Origin: Calliphora vicina
Lineage: Eukaryota; Arthropoda; Insecta; Diptera; Calliphoridae
Direction of reading: 5' to 3'
Length of the DNA stretch: 64,000 nucleotides
Assembly: GCF_958450345.1 (NCBI RefSeq)
Contig: NC_088781.1
Coordinates: forward strand, 77,558,806-77,622,805
The position numbers and the translations under genes are program-made. Position 1 is the first letter of the stretch. Each line of letters begins with the position of its first letter. Positions 19,696-30,909 of the stretch are shown in pieces. The notes under the pieces are model-generated. The model did not search any database. It saw only the letters and a program-made list of their open reading frames with translations, and was not told the origin of the DNA.

Positions 19696-20040
19696 AATAT
19701 CTGCGGACATACTGCAAAAAATAATTTGCAAATTTGCTTGCAAAAAAAATTAAATTATATAATTTTTCCGAGAAAAAAAGTTTGGTTTAGTTTAGAAATT
19801 GGTGTTGGTGCGTGATGTTTTTGATTACAAATGACCTAAAAAAATGATTTTCATTACTATTACAACATTGGCCATCACGTGGTGGTATGCCAAAAATTTT
19901 GCCAAAATTAGTTATATACCTAATATACACACATCTGTTTTTATATATAATGGCATTAGCGGTATAATGTAAAAATTTTATTTTTACACACCTCTCCGCC
20001 CACAGACCGAATATCAAAAATCTGACTATACGGTGTTACC
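19696..20040. repeat. Interspersed repeat B, right portion
   Basis: Continues from 13343, with GGTGTTGGTGCGTGATGTTT, GGCCATCACGTGGTGGTATG and the end CTATACGGTGTTACCCGCT. Other copies are at 22628-22890 and 41200-41820. Confidence 0.8.
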
Positions 20041-20289
20041 CGCTGGGATATAAAAAATACTGAATAACTTGGCGGTTTGTTGGTAATTTATTTTTTTCAA
20101 TATCACGTGCTTCGAAATGCATTTTGTAATTTGAAATTACAAAATGATTTAAAATGCTAAGTGAACTTTATAATTTATTGATTTAACTTTTTATAGTACT
20201 CTAAGTAACAAGTAGACAACTTTCTAGAAATTATCGTAAAAACATATTTAAAAAAAAAGTGTTTCAAATAGTGTAGTTCAATAATATAG

Positions 20290-20538
20290 ACAATTAAGTA
20301 TTTTATATACTAGAGGGCTGCACAAGCACATTCATTTTGTCGTCTTCACTGAATGACTTGCTTCACTTCACTCGTCAATACTGTAAAATTATTACGCTTG
20401 TACTCTATATCATACACACATTGAAAAGTGATTGAGTATTGGCGCCACAAAAATAAAACGAATGTGAGTTTGTTTTGTATACGATCGTATGCTACCATGC
20501 CCTGCCGCGTATATGTTTTACATTTTCAATGCTATGAC
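20290..20538. mobile_element. Possible hAT-type MITE fragment
   Basis: Starts near TAGAGGGCTGCACAAGC and shares TCACTTCACTCGTCAATACT and TTGAAAAGTGATTGAGTATT with the right part of the hAT-type element at 54225-55635. The element is interrupted or truncated at 20538. Confidence 0.4.
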
Positions 20539-20720
20539 TAGGGTATTCAATCGATTAACCGTTAATCGGTTAAAAAATATTTCTTCGTGCTCACTCTCAT
20601 GTTTACAGAGAGAATTAAAGAGAACAAAAAGCACATACACATGTATATGGTACATTCCTATAAGCAATTGTGTGCATTGTTTTTGTTTTTATTTTTTCGT
20701 GAAAACACATTCATAATCAG
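20539..20720. mobile_element. hAT-like element end (TAGGGTATTCAAT terminus)
   Basis: TAGGGTATTCAATCGATTAA begins at 20539. It shares its terminal motif with the ends at 8276, 35258 and 61809. The other end is not identified. Confidence 0.45.
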
Positions 20721-20960
20721 CATTGCCACTCATAAAATATTTTTCCTACCAAATTTCTAATTAAAAACTACCAAAGCCTACCAAAACCTACCAAATTTAA
20801 AATATTTGAGAAATGCTATATGAATTCGTTTCAAAATTAATAGTTAGCTTAAACTTATATTATTGCTGCTATAAAATTATCCATAAAATAAAAGTTTTGA
20901 GAGCCCTTTGGCATTTTTTGAACTCAACACTACTAAATAAATACACATTTACCTGACTAA

Positions 20961-21635
20961 CGGCCATTTTCACAATGTACGATTAAAAGTTAACGTGAAC
21001 TTTAACCGCAAGTTAGGCTAATTTGAATTTCACAATGTACGATTAATTCTTAATTGACACTATTTAACAACAAAGTTGCTGTTAAATATAACCGAATAAA
21101 TTTCGCCGGTTAGCATCTTAATTGTAAGAAATATAATAAAAGAACATGGAAAAACATTTATATTTTTGTAATATTTATAATTTTAAAAAGTGTAAAGCGA
21201 AGAAAAGTAAATTTTGCACGGGGTGATCCATATACCACCCGGATATTGCACTTACAAACCAAACAACAAATGTGCACTTTTCCTTGTTGGTTTTCAGTAA
21301 TTGTTGTTCAGTTTGTTCTGTAAATTTTACAGTTAGGGACCTTAATATTTTTGAGTTTTATACGTTTTTTTATTATACCACTAAGAAAACACAAATTATT
21401 ATTTTTTATTCCGTCTTTTAGACAATTTTTTATATTTCAATCTTTCATTACACTATTTTTCGTAAACAAATGTATGCATTATTGCCATACTTTCTACTGA
21501 ATGCTTTGGTTAAGTAATCAAATGATGGTGAAACGTAAATCGGTAACCGTTGGTTAAATGGTCCCCGTTAAACAAACCGACAGTTAGTTAATTTTCCGGT
21601 TAAAATGAAATAATCGTACATTGTGAAAATGGCCG
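20961..21635. mobile_element. Harbinger-like MITE, 675 bp
   Basis: CGGCCATTTTCACAATGTAC lies at the left end and its exact reverse complement at the right; the match continues to about 25 bp. TAA flanks both sides (20958-20960, 21636-21638). The motif TTCACAATGTACGATTAA recurs inside near 21030. The flanks are a host repeat rich in TACCAAA, seen at 20725-20960 and 21639-21870. Confidence 0.85.
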
Positions 21636-21870
21636 TAAACTAAATATTTTAGAAAATGCTATCTTCATATTTTGCAAATATGTAGTTTTATTATTTTGGC
21701 TTAACATAAGTAGTTTTTTCGATATTATTTTAATTATTTTGTTCTTAAAAATACTTCTGTATTCAGAAATATCGTAGCCTACCAAAATACGACAAATATC
21801 GGAACAAACCAACCAAACTACCAAAAGTCAATTTGTTAACTTCAAACTACCAATTTTGGTCCAATTGGAC

Positions 21871-22442
21871 CAAAGCGGCAACGCTGTTCATAATATTAAA
21901 AACTAAAAGAAGTTTTGTTTCTATACAATTTATGTGCAAATAACCTGTGGAAAAGAAATGTTACCGATTGTGTAATTGTTGGGTAAGATTACGTGTTTTA
22001 TTGTTATAGATATATAGTATTGGTGAGAGAGCTACCCAGCAAACATAATGTCAAACACTTAAAATAAGAACAAAATAAAGAATGTTTAGATTTAGAATTT
22101 TTGCCAGATATAACCAATTTATTAAAAGAATGTAATTTAAATTTTAAGGAAATAAAAAATATACATTCTACGGCCGAAATTCTCTCAATTTTTTTTATTT
22201 ATTTCTGACTTTGTTGTTTTGTGTTCAATTGTAATTGAAACGCGTGTGTTTCATGCTTAATGAATTTCTGAAAAAATGAGGCATTTGTTATGCTCTTTTA
22301 AAGAGAATAAGAATATGTGTGTTGTTCGTCTGCACAATTGTGCTATGAAATGACAATCCCTGTTATAGAAATAAAACTATGTATATCTATTCGCACCGAA
22401 TTATAATGTTATTTTTTAGACCATTCAATTATGTATACATAT
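21871..22442. other. Unassigned gap
   Basis: A+T-rich sequence without a recognisable gene or repeat ends. Confidence 0.5.
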
Positions 22443-22890
22443 TAGGGATATAACTTTTCACATTTTTTGCAAATATCAAAATTGGCATAGTCGAATAGAG
22501 CATTAAAAAATATGAAAAACCTCGGTATTATTTTTTCGCGGTTATTAGAAAAGTTCACGCACCAACCGCAATAAAGTTTTTCATTCAATTTTTTCAATTA
22601 TTTTGAAAAACAATATATTTTATTTTAATAATAACTGCGGACATACTTCAAAAGATAATTTTTAAATAAGGAAAGTATCCCTCACAATTGCAAAAAAAAA
22701 TATGAAATTATTTATATAATTTTTCAGAGAAAAAAAATTTGGTTTATTTTAGAAATTGGTGTTGGTGCGTGATGTTTTTGATTCGAAATGATCTAAAAAA
22801 CTGATTTTCATTACTAATACAACATTGGCCATCACGTGGTGGTATGCCAAAAATTTCGCAAAAATTAGTTATATGCCTAATACATATATG
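22443..22890. repeat. Interspersed repeat B, uninterrupted copy
   Basis: Matches 13148-13343 joined to 19696-19930, and 41007-41460. It shows the empty site of the element inserted at 13344. Confidence 0.85.
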
Positions 22891-23387
22891 TACTTACCAT
22901 ATGTAATTTTATATTTTTGTATAGAATGAAGATGTAATAACACGATTTTGGTTTGCTTACGGTAGGCTTGCCAGATTTGAAATTGTCAAAAAACGTACAT
23001 CGAAGTTAAAAAAGCAATAAAAAAAACTAACAAAAAATAGTTCGCAACAGTAACAATGAAGAACATAAAAAAAGAGATCATAACTACTAATTTCTATTTA
23101 ATATAAAAAAATGAACTTTAAATTTAATTTAAATCAGTTTTTGTGATTTTAAATCTATTGAATTTATATATATTTCAGACTAGACTAAAAACAATGTATA
23201 TTATGATAGTAGTCTTAATTTAACTGAATAAAAACTCAAAAACAAATTTTCATTGTTTTATACTTCAAAATTAATTTAAAAAGTATAATTTTAATGGTAT
23301 ACTTTGATATAAGTACATACATACATATATACATTTTTAATTTTTGAAAATTATTGACTTTAAAATTTACTGATACATTTAAATAAA
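22891..23387. other. A+T-rich gap upstream of a hAT remnant
   Basis: No gene is seen. It probably holds the 3' untranslated end of the minus-strand hAT remnant at 23388. Confidence 0.4.
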
Positions 23388-23708
23388 TTATAAATATTTT
23401 TCACTTTTTTGTATTTGTTGTAAAAATTCATTTTTACCTTTTTCGGTTTTTAAAAAATTGATTATTAACTCGCTTTCCAAATTGTCTATTAAAAGTTTAT
23501 TTCGTTCCTTCCTCCAAAAATTATACATTAAACTAAAAATTCGTTCACTGGCTGCATTAGAATGAGGAATTGAAAAGACGAAGCAACAAATCTTTGCAAA
23601 ATTAGGAAATGATCCACTATTTAATAATTCTTTCCATTTTTCTTCTGCAGATTTTTCTTTTTCAATGTTTTCAGCAAATGTTTTTAATGATATATGTAAA
23701 TTCTTCAA
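23388..23708 (-). pseudogene. hAT transposase C-terminal fragment
   Basis: The 106-codon frame contains FVFSIPHSNAASERIFSLM near residue 43, then WRKERNKLLIDNLESELIIN. This is the C-terminal dimerisation segment of hAT transposases, where an (S/N)AxSERxFS motif is diagnostic. The rest of the catalytic domain is missing. Upstream, the adjoining frame 23972-23718 partly reads through a MITE (23892-24404) and is therefore a chimera rather than more transposase. Confidence 0.8.
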
Positions 23709-23891
23709 AAAGTTGATCTAAATCAATATTTTTGATTGAAAATAATGTAATAATTTCCACAAATTCATGAAAAACTTATTTTCTAAATTGTAACGACCTT
23801 TTATATAAGTACTTATACTCGATAAAAACTCTGCTGAGCGTTTTTTAAAAAGACAAATCTCTTGCTGATTATTGAAACTGCTACATATACG

Positions 23892-24404
23892 CACAAAGTA
23901 TACAGAGGCGTCACGAGACAGAAAATAATATAGTTCTATATTTGTTTCATTTTTAGTAACTGCCCTTTTCATTTTGTTTTAGTCTTAATTTTCTGCCGCA
24001 ATAATTCAATTTCTTTCCGATTTAGTTTGATGCAATCATTTATTTTTGTAATATTTCACTTTTAATTGCCATTGTACATTTGGAGTTTTATTTTGTAAAC
24101 GTAAAAAACAACCAAGAATTTTGTTTCATTTAAATTTACACGTAAACAATACACACATTTTTATAATTTTCCATTTTAAAAAATTTTATGCCACAGACTA
24201 CGAAAAAATTGTCTTACAAATTTATTTGTTTGTTTTGTTCACATTTCTTTGTCTACCAAATTCGTGTTGTATATAGCGTTTTGCTTTAACACATCACTGA
24301 TATTGTAGTACAAAATATATTGCTATCTCTTTTTATGAGAACTGCCCTAACATCTGATTTGGCGTTTTTTAAACGTCAAATTTGACACTTCTGTATATTC
24401 TGTG
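23892..24404. mobile_element. MITE with CACAAAGTATACAGAGG end and 7 bp duplication
   Basis: The left end CACAAAGTATACAGAGGCG and the degenerate right end CACAGAATATACAG (read inward) are flanked by ATATACG on both sides (23885-23891, 24405-24411). The right arm shares GTCAAATTTGACAC with the element at 55160-55383. A 7 bp duplication appears at both copies. Confidence 0.7.
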
Positions 24405-24504
24405 ATATACGTTCGGCTAAAAAACCATAGAAATTTTCATCCTGCTGTTCTATAAAATTATGGTGAAAGTACAAAAAAGGTAGAAAAAGAAGTACAGATA
24501 CTAA

Positions 24505-24957
24505 CCCTAGGTCTCCACGTAGCAATTTTTATTGCTAAGCTCAAACAATAACGTCGGCAGAACAACAGCAGAGTGATTGCTGCTTGCTTTAGGTGGAGAA
24601 AACGTTCGTCACAAATACAAAATTTTCAACGAGAGATGTTCTATGAAAAACAGTGGTTTATTTTGCGTTGAATGATTTTTTTCACTAATTTCATTGTTTT
24701 TTTTTTTCTTTTGGATCTTAAATAAATTAAATATTTATGAATTAATCGCACCGAATCATAGAAAGATGCAATTTTACATTAATGACAACTGAACTGACAG
24801 CTTATTGCTTAGCAATAATTGCTCAGGCAATCAGTAGAGCAATCATTGCGCAATGGATTGCTACATATGGCAATTTGCGGTCTACATTCGCGAATTTTAT
24901 TGACGCAATCAAATTTGACAATTGCAGCAATAAATATTGCTACGTGGAGACCTAGGG
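24505..24957. mobile_element. Harbinger-like MITE, 453 bp
   Basis: CCCTAGGTCTCCACGTAGCA at the left end is matched exactly, inverted, at the right; the repeat continues to about 32 bp with one mismatch. TAA flanks both sides (24502-24504, 24958-24960). A small open frame overlapping the right end (24819-25019) is not a gene. Confidence 0.85.
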
Positions 24958-24960
24958 TAA

Positions 24961-25916
24961 AAAGAACTACATTTGCGTACTTCTTTAAGGGTGGATTAGC
25001 CGACTGTAATGTAATGTAACCTTAACGGAACGGAACAGCTGATCGTTTCTATTGTGTGTAAAGTAGTTAAAGCAGTTATAGTGACAAAATGTAACGTAAC
25101 TGTTATGTCTGAACCTGTTAAAAACAGAATTTCTTTACGTTTCAACGTGACATTTACTAACGGTGTTGTCAACTGTTGATTTTAAAGTCTTGTATAAAAA
25201 ATACTTATGCTCAGAACCAAAGAATATTAACAAGAAGTGAAACGCTGTCAAAAAAACCTAAGTCGGTTGTCAAAAAAAAAATAACTATATGAATGTATTA
25301 GTAATATATATTGTTTATATGTATTGGTGAAAAAACCACTTTCACCACACTCCTCAAACACACATAGTTGTAAAAAAGCGACCTTAAAAATTATAACAAA
25401 ATTGTATTACAATTAAATTTAAAAATTCGAACAATTCTCAAATTATTTATTTTATATTTGACCTGGAAAGGTTTTATAAATAGATTTTTCATCTTTTTAT
25501 TCAATAATGTCTGCAAAAATTAAACTTATTTGAATTTTGTATTAATTTTTTAATACGAAATTTTACAAATGTGTTTTTTTTCAGTTTTAATTTCAACACC
25601 CAAAAATTGAATGTCAAAAAAAATAAAAAAATATATTTTTCGTTTGCGCCAAATAAGAATGTTTCGGTTAATTTAATGGTTTAAATGTGTAGAAAAAAAT
25701 TAAAAAATTGTATGTGTTTGTGAAAGTGTGTGTTAGAATTGCAATTTTATCGCAATTTTCAATATAAAGTTTTGAAGATAAATCTCTCTCTCAAGTGTGT
25801 TGAATTCACATACTACTTGTATGTGAGAAGAGAGAGAAGTTGTTGTTGTAGAAAAAGAGAGAGCCTTCCCTTCTTGTTATTCTTTGCTCAGAACGCTTAA
25901 CAATATTTTCAATGTT
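24961..25916. other. Unassigned 1 kb gap
   Basis: No gene is seen. It contains A+T-rich sequence and a purine-rich tract with GAGAGA repeats near 25835-25865. CAGCTGATCG near 25036 resembles the inner part of the 8 bp-duplication MITE family, so a degraded copy may be present. Confidence 0.4.
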
Positions 25917-25924
25917 CTAAAAAT

Positions 25925-26163
25925 CAAGGCGTATTAAAAAGGTGAGTGCGTCCCGGCAACAAATACAACAATGCAAAAACAACAGGCAATTTGTTTTTGA
26001 TAAAATGTACGGTAAATGTCAAAATCAAGGCGAATTAAAATATTACTATGTTATTTACAATAACAAATGTAAACATAAACAAAGTTTGACATATAGTGTA
26101 CATAAAACCACAGCGAATTAAGAAACAGCTGATTTTATGCACTCACCTTGTTAATACGCCTTG
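25925..26163. mobile_element. MITE with CAAGGCGTATTAA ends and 8 bp duplication
   Basis: The ends CAAGGCGTATTAAAAAGGTG and, inward from the right, CAAGGCGTATTAACAAGGTG are inverted repeats continuing with AGTGC. CTAAAAAT flanks both sides exactly (25917-25924, 26164-26171). The related element at 42821-43235 starts CAAGGTATATTAA and also has an 8 bp duplication. An 8 bp duplication fits the P or hAT superfamily. Confidence 0.85.
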
Positions 26164-26454
26164 CTAAAAATGTTTTAAATATTTCAATAATATATAAATA
26201 AAAAACATTGTATAAGGGGATAAAGGAACTAGCATATCCCACAACAATAAATGTCAGTGAATTTATCAATAATTGGGAAATTTAGCACAATTCTTACTAA
26301 AAACTAAATTTTTTTATTGTTATGATAATATTTACTTATTATACAAATTAGTTCACACAAGCATTTATAAAATGTATACTAATAATAGTCGAAAGTAATA
26401 AGTTTGAAAATATTAAATTAATATTTTGTATAGACAAATTAAATTAACAAATTA

Positions 26455-26581
26455 GGGCCATTATTACAACTTGCCTTTATGTTCGAAATAGTGAAAGGTT
26501 AACATTTTAGCAATAGAAAAAGGTACCCTTAAAGTTAACTATTACTATTGCGAACATAAAGGCAAGTTGTAATAATGGCCC
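26455..26581. mobile_element. Harbinger-like MITE, 127 bp
   Basis: Perfect 31 bp inverted repeats start GGGCCATTATTACAACTTGC. TTA flanks both sides (26452-26454, 26582-26584). The perfect arms suggest relatively recent spread. Confidence 0.9.
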
Positions 26582-26584
26582 TTA

Positions 26585-26936
26585 GTATAAAGTACAATAC
26601 AATATTAATTAATTTTTAAGTTATCGGACCTTTAATAAATAAAGTCTGTATGACAAGGTAATAAATAATATTTATAATTGTCGCATAATGGGTTAATATA
26701 AACATATATGAAGTCACTTCGAAGCACTTCACAATGATGATGAATACATTATGTGTAACAATATACGGTTTATATGTAAGTACTATTACCAAAAAAGTTT
26801 AATAATTTTTTTTTAAAATCGCAGAAAAAAATTATAAAATCGCTTGAACAGTATTTAGAACAATTGTGTTGATAACACTTTCAAACAGCTGTTTAAATTT
26901 GTTTGTTTATGTCAAAAACATATGACACGTTTTTAA
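26585..26936. other. Unassigned gap
   Basis: A+T-rich, without a recognised gene or element. Confidence 0.4.
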
Positions 26937-28104
26937 CAGCGTTGCCAATTTAGCGCTTTTGGCGCTAGATTTAGCGTTTTTTAACAACCCAAAAGTCGCA
27001 TTTTTTTCTCTTTGTGCTTTTTTAGAAAAAGTCGCTAAATTAGCGCGTTTTGCTTATTTGCTTCTCTGATTTGCTGATTAGCAACATTTTTCTTACTTTT
27101 TTTTACAACTATTAATAAATGCGACTTCATTTGAGAGAGGATTTTTTTACGGTATTTTTTTTACTTGGAGTTTGACAGATATTACTTACTAAAGTTCATG
27201 CAAAAAAAATATGATCACACAATTGTGTATACATATTTTTTATATTTTCGTACAAACTGTAGCAACTGTTCATTTAAAATATAGCCAACGAATTTGTGTT
27301 CCTTATAAATTATTAAAATTATTTGTAATTAGTATAAAAACAATTATTCTTTAAAAAAAGAGACAACTTCTTTTTCATTTGTGTGTTTTATAGTTTCTAA
27401 TTAATTGTTTGCTTTAAATAATTTACAACAAAAAACAGCAATTTTTAAAGAAAATTTTTGGGCTTAAAAATCATCAAAGCCTATTCTAATTGTATTAATT
27501 CCTCGTCATAGTTAAATTATCCTTTTAAATGGTAAATATTTCTGTAATTATTGTTAGAAATTTATTAATAATAAAAACAACAATTTAGGCTGAACGTTAT
27601 GTGCAGAAATACAGAAAAGCGTGGGAGTCTGATCCACTTTTTAAAAAATGGTTGAAGCCATTGTTAAAGGATGACACAAGAGCCATATGTATTTACTGCA
27701 AAACACAGATAAATGCAAAACGATCTGATCTGTTAAGGCACATGAACACAGCAAAGCACCAAAAAACTATTAAACCCTTTAATGAAACGGAATTAATACA
27801 GCCCCAAATTTCATTTACAACAAATGCCACTGAAAAAATAGCCAGGCTATGCTTGCGCTTTTTATAGCCGTTCACACTCCCCTTTTATCAGTAAATCACC
27901 TAGGTGCCTTATGCAATTCAGCTTTTAAAGACAGCAAAGCCGCAAATTTTAGTTTGCATCGCACAAAATGTACCAACATTATAACAAATGTTTTGGCACC
28001 ACATTTTGTTGACAATTTGTTAGAGGATATTGGTGATTCAAGTTTTAGCCTCACATTGAATGAAGGTACATATAGATATATAAAATCTGAATTATATATA
28101 TGAA
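26937..28104 (+). mobile_element. 5' part of a hAT element cut by a Helitron
   Basis: Begins near CAGCGTTGCCAATTTAGCGC, a plausible hAT end, followed by 5' sequence with inverted TTAGCG motifs, then the transposase start at 27529. The right Helitron-like element replaces everything after 28104. No partner end was found. Confidence 0.55.
27529..28103 (+). pseudogene. hAT transposase, BED-finger N-terminal part
   Basis: The main frame has no ATG: a stop lies directly before GCT at 27589. An ATG at 27529-27531 is followed at once by GTAAAT, and TTTAG ends at 27588. Splicing out these 57 bp would join Met to AERYVQKYRKAWESDP in frame. Residues counted from 27601 show C30, C33, H47 and H53 (CIYC ... 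RHMNTAKH), a BED-type zinc finger that binds DNA. After a shift near 27860, the frame to 28103 contains FIAVHTPLLSVNHLGALC, FSLHRTKCTNIITNV and LEDIGDSSFSLTLNEGT, typical of the hAT catalytic domain near its first Asp, which here appears as Asn. The gene ends at the Helitron, so it is dead. Confidence 0.75.
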
Positions 28105-30909
28105 CTAGCATGCAACCCGCTACTTCGTTAGCGAAAAAATGTGGAAATAACAGAACAACTACGTAAATTATTTTAAAATGTTTATTATAGAAATTTTAAT
28201 TATTGCGTAAAGTAAATACACCTTACAATTGTTTGTAGTCCATGATATTTTGAAGTATTAAAGCATCTCAAAACTGCTTGGGTAATTGAAAATTCATAAT
28301 AATAATTGCAAATATTAATAGTAGATAGATAAAGATATACTACTTTAATAATGTGTGTGAAGTTAAATTTCGAAATTTATAACCCTAGACACAAACCAGT
28401 TGAGTTAACAGAGTTATGTTTAAAAGTTTACATGACACCGTTAAACATTGTAAATCAAGGAAAGTGTATTCAAAATGGAATAATAACCACACGGTTGAAC
28501 CTAATGTACCACTAATGATTGAAACGGGAATTAATCTCCCGTTTTTTCCAAAAACTAAGTCAAATCATAAATGTCAAACATAGTTTTATACTTTTGCGGA
28601 ATTTTTAAAATTTAATTATTATGGATGGACAAGGTGTTTTTCTATCATAACCCATGGTCATAACCCTTAACAGTGCGAGTTTTGATAGAGAAATTAAAAT
28701 TTTTCGGAAATTTAAATTTCTTGGGAGGATGATCTAAATTTCTTGGAAATGGGAGAAGATGGGCGGATGAATCTTGCTGGAATATTTAGGTAGGGTGTTG
28801 GTCTATCATGGTCCGTGGTCATAACCTTTAACAGTGCGAGTTCTGCTAGAGAAATTTAAATTTTTCGAAAATTTAAATTTTTTTGAGGATGATTCTAAAT
28901 TCTTTTATAACGGGAGAAGATGGGCAGAAGGAACTTGCTTGAATTTATAGCCAAGGTGTTTTTCTATCATAACCCATGGTCATAACCCTTAACAGTGCAA
29001 GTTTTGGGAGGAAGAATTTAAATTTTTTGGAAATGGTAGAAGATGGGCGGATGAATCTTGCTGGAATATTTAGGTAGGGTGTTGGTTTATCATGGTCCGT
29101 GGCATAACCGTTAACAGTGCGAGTTCTGATAAAGAAATTTAAATTTTTCGAAAATTTAAATTTTGTTTGAGGATGAATCTAAATTTCTTGGAAATGGGAG
29201 AAGATGGTCTATCATGGTCCGTGGTCATAACCTTTAACAGTGCGAGTTCTGATAGAGAAATGTAAATGTTTCGAAAATTTAAATTTTTTGGAGGATGAAT
29301 CTAAAATCCTGTATAACGGGAGAAGATGGGAAAATAAAATTTTTCGAAAATTAAAATGTTTTTGGAGGATGAATCTAAATTTCTTGGAAATGGGAGAAGA
29401 TAGGTGGAATGAACTTGCTGGAATTTATAGATAAACTGTCCCACTATGATATTCTGTGGTCATAATATTTAACAGAGCGAGTTTTGATAATAATTTTTTA
29501 ATTTTGACCAAAATCGAAATTTAATATACTTGGGAGGCTGAATCCGAATTCTAGGAAAACGGGAAAAGATGGGCGGATGGAACATGATGGAATTTATAGA
29601 TAGGCTGTTGGTCTATCATCGTCCATGGTCATAACCTTTAACAGTGCGAGTTCAGAGAAATTACATTTTTACGAAAATTTAATTTGGAGAATGAATCTAA
29701 ATTTCTTGGAAATGGGAGAAGATTGGCAGATGAATCTTGCTGGAATAGTTAGATAGGGTGTTGGTCTATCATGGTCCGTGGTCATAATCTATACCAGTGC
29801 GAGTTCTGATAAAGAAATTTAATTTTTTCTAAAATTGAAATTTTTTGGAGGATGAATCTAAATTCCTGGATAAAGGGAGAAGATAGCCGGATGGAACTTG
29901 CTGGAATTTATAGTCAAGGTGTTTTTCTATCGTAATCCATGGTCATAACCTTAACAGTTTGGAAGGATGAATTTAAATTTCTTGGAAATGGGAGAAAATG
30001 TGCGGATGAATCTTGCTGGAATATTTAGATAGGGTTTTGGTCTATCATGGTCCGTGGCCATAACCCTTAACAGTGCGAGATCTGATAGAGAAATTTTCGA
30101 AAATTGGAATTTTTTGGAGGATGAATATAAATTCCATCCAAGAAATTTAGATTCATCCTCCAAAACAATTTCAATTTTCGAAACATTTAAATTTCTCTAC
30201 CAGAACTCGCACTGTTAAAGGATATGACCACGGACCATGATAGACCAACACCCTATCTAAATATTCCAGCAAGATTAATTCGCAAATCTTCTCCTATTTC
30301 CAAGAAATTTAGATTCATCCTACAAAAACAAAAAAAAAATTCCGAAAAATATAAATTTAATAAGTAAGTATTGAACTCTTTATTTTATTATTTTATTTAA
30401 ATATCGCCATTTGAAGAAATTTTAATATTCATTTCTGTATGTTCAAAATGTATTTTCTTTAATCCATTAACGTCAGATTTGTAGAAAAATCGTAGCTGAG
30501 ATCAGATGAGAGGTAACACAAATCTATTTTCACGGACAGATAAATAAAGAATAGGACTACACAAAAAAATAAGATTTATACTTAGGGGAATCAGTGGATC
30601 AACTACCTTAAATTTCACAAATTCATTAAAATCGAATAGAAATAGCTCTAGAAAATGTCAAATCCAGAAAACTATATCTATATCAAAATAGTATATTTTC
30701 CTTAATAGGTCGAATCATACCTGGCCTACAGTAATGATTCGGTCGAGTAAAAATTCAACTTTTTTGTATAAAATCATAAAAAATTTATTTAAGTTTTATT
30801 GAGCAACATGTAAGTGGTTTATTCTATAATATTAACAGAGATGACAATCATCCAGATAATTTATCTTTTAGTTTCGATATATATAGACTCAATTGTGCAT
30901 TTCACGACA
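28105..30909 (-). mobile_element. Helitron-like non-autonomous element, right copy (inverted)
   Basis: This is the reverse complement of 722-3746. Its 3' end is CTAG at 28105-28108, next to the hairpin 28118-28133. It then has the inner module (to about 28620), the tandem array (about 28645-30150) and a single copy of the 5' module, ending near 30905-30909. The neighbours outside CTAG differ between the copies (CTAGTCTT on the left, CTAGTTCA here), as expected for separate insertions into A-T sites. It cuts into the hAT gene at 28104. Confidence 0.75.
28645..30150 (-). repeat. Internal tandem array of the right Helitron-like element
   Basis: Mirror image of 1464-3240, with one unit (about 149 bp) fewer near 29955 and about 66 bp missing near 28640. 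Apparent open frames here mirror those of the left array and are not genes. Confidence 0.85.

Noticed and set aside
23718..23972. More of the hAT transposase upstream of 23708
   Set aside because: Its sequence runs across the end of the MITE at 23892, so much of the frame is MITE-derived.
722..30909. A single 30 kb transposon with long terminal inverted repeats
   Set aside because: Each arm has its own Helitron hairpin and CTAG end facing inward, and the sequences next to CTAG differ, so two insertions explain it better.
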